Part shown: positions 63,347 through 64,000 of the stretch, piece after piece
Position numbering within the stretch: position 1 is the first letter of the stretch
How the letters are laid out: each line of letters starts with the position of its first letter
Source: DASUPK01 sp963804595
Lineage (GTDB): Bacteria; Actinomycetota; Thermoleophilia; Solirubrobacterales; 70-9
DNA length: 64,000 nucleotides
Assembly: GCA_963804595.1 (NCBI GenBank)
Contig: CAWDQZ010000003.1
Coordinates: 248,001-312,000 of the forward strand
Reading direction: 5' to 3'
Translations under genes and position numbers: made by a program
The notes under the pieces: model-generated
Databases searched by the model: none
Told to the model about the DNA's origin: nothing
The model's input: only the letters and a program-made list of their open reading frames with translations

Positions 63347-64000
63347 CTACGTCGGTTGTGCCTTGCTTCGGAGGAATCGGATGGCCTCCTGGTGTCTGGC
63401 GACGCAGTCCGCGTAGGCCCGCGATCGCCCCAAATCCGTCCTCTCCGAGGATAAGACCCGCAACGCGGAACCGGCGCCATCCGGCAGCCACTCGCAGAGA
63501 TTGAGCTCGCCGAGGACGCTGACGCAGCGGGCGGCCAGCTCGGGCGTCCGCGGATACGCGGAGCCGCCGGCGAGCAGTGAACGCAGGTCCGTCCCGGCTG
63601 CCTCTCCCCCACTCGCGGCGAGGCCGCGCCAGGTGTCGCGGATCGCGGCCCGCAGGTTCCACTCCAAATCCAAGAGGCGCTCGGTGAAATCGGCCTCGGC
63701 GGGACCCCAGGCGAGGTGGAGATAGGACGCGGGGCCCCCGCCGATCGCCGTGGGCCGAGCGGCGACCCGGGCCAGGCTCTCCAGGGCCTCGCTCGGGGGC
63801 GGATCGATCAGGACGACATGGCGGTAGGCGAGCGCTGCCCTAGGTCGGAGCGCGAGGGCCGTCCAGTCGGCGAGCACGAGACCGGTGGCCGGCGCGGCAG
63901 CTAGGGCCGCGTCCAACCCGGCCGAGCCGCAACGGCAGCAGACGATCCGCGGGAGCGCTGCGCCGAATCGGCGCGGATCCGCCGCTTCGGAGGCGAGGCG
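63347..64000 (-). CDS. recJ: RecJ single-strand exonuclease, C-terminal part (truncated by window)
   Basis: The last 217 codons of a gene that continues past the window end. The tail (PRIVCCRCGSAGLDAALAAA; RHVVLIDPPPSEALESLAR; LHLAWGPAEADF; PELAARCVSVLGELNLCEWL; SSERTDLGRSRAYADC) resembles the long C-terminal domain of actinobacterial RecJ. The DHH nuclease core is not visible, so the identity rests on the tail and the recJ-rel order. A Cys-Cys-x-Cys (VCCRCGSAG) may be metal-binding. It ends 23 bases before the rel CTG start. Confidence 0.6.
   Translation of the reverse strand, partial: RLASEAADPRRFGAALPRIVCCRCGSAGLDAALAAAPATGLVLADWTALALRPRAALAYRHVVLIDPPPSEALESLARVAARPTAIGGGPASYLHLAWGPAEADFTERLLDLEWNLRAAIRDTWRGLAASGGEAAGTDLRSLLAGGSAYPRTPELAARCVSVLGELNLCEWLPDGAGSALRVLSSERTDLGRSRAYADCVARHQEAIRFLRSKAQPT

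Overview
The window is a chromosomal segment of a high-GC actinobacterium. Nearly all genes are housekeeping genes in tight, overlapping operons. Two gene orders typical of the phylum are visible. One is infB-rbfA-nrnA-truB-ribF-rpsO ... pnp-M16 peptidase-dapB-dapA-RNase J ... ftsK-cinA ... recA-recX. The other is pyrR-pyrB-pyrC-carA-carB ... mihF-gmk-rpoZ-coaBC. The actinobacterial integration host factor (mihF), the pyrK-pyrD pair, a long-form RecJ C-terminus and several small secreted proteins suggest Thermoleophilia (Solirubrobacterales/Gaiellales-like). That class assignment is an inference from gene order and protein style, not a measurement.

Layout. 0-2.6 kb: a frameshifted membrane protein, then recX, recA and thpR (minus strand). 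2.9-8.3 kb: a lipoprotein, a secreted hydrolase, cinA and ftsK (minus). 8.4-11.9 kb: a two-component system, a candidate structured RNA with a strong terminator, and a phospholipase-D-like protein (plus). 11.8-19.4 kb: LOG protein, RNase J, dapA, dapB, M16 peptidase and pnp (minus). 19.5-26.8 kb: an insert between pnp and rpsO with redox genes (DsbA-like, an unusual thioredoxin-reductase-like fusion, peroxiredoxin) and envelope-sugar genes (phosphodiester glycosidase, GT87, GT39). 26.8-35.1 kb: the rimP-nusA-infB-...-ribF translation operon and rpsO. 35.2-39.4 kb: mihF, gmk, rpoZ, coaBC, a TPR protein, an arginase-family protein and dtd. 39.4-48.9 kb: the whole pyrimidine operon except pyrF. 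48.9-54.1 kb: dehalogenase-like hydrolase, RNase Z, tRNA-Arg(CCG), a GNAT, small secreted genes, and a thrC-moaD operon. 54.2-59.3 kb: corA, then HIT-phosphomannomutase-MBL-diacylglycerol kinase (plus). 59.4-64 kb: a secreted protein, a HIT protein, a cupredoxin, rel, and the end of recJ.

RNA-level regulation is the most striking content. The thrC-moaD operon has a clear SAM-I riboswitch followed by an intrinsic terminator. The rimP-nusA-infB operon has a promoter, a short leader and an intrinsic terminator ending about 10 nt before the first start codon. pyrR has a PyrR-type RNA hairpin touching its Shine-Dalgarno. A compact three-hairpin RNA with a terminator lies between a histidine kinase and a phospholipase D gene.

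Two genome-wide cautions follow from the sequence. At least three genes (1-356, recX, cupredoxin) are broken by what looks like a single extra base, so some indels may be assembly errors. Three genes (recX, the isochorismatase-like gene, rel) have no ATG/GTG/TTG where the protein should start, but each has a CTG seven bases after a Shine-Dalgarno-like sequence.
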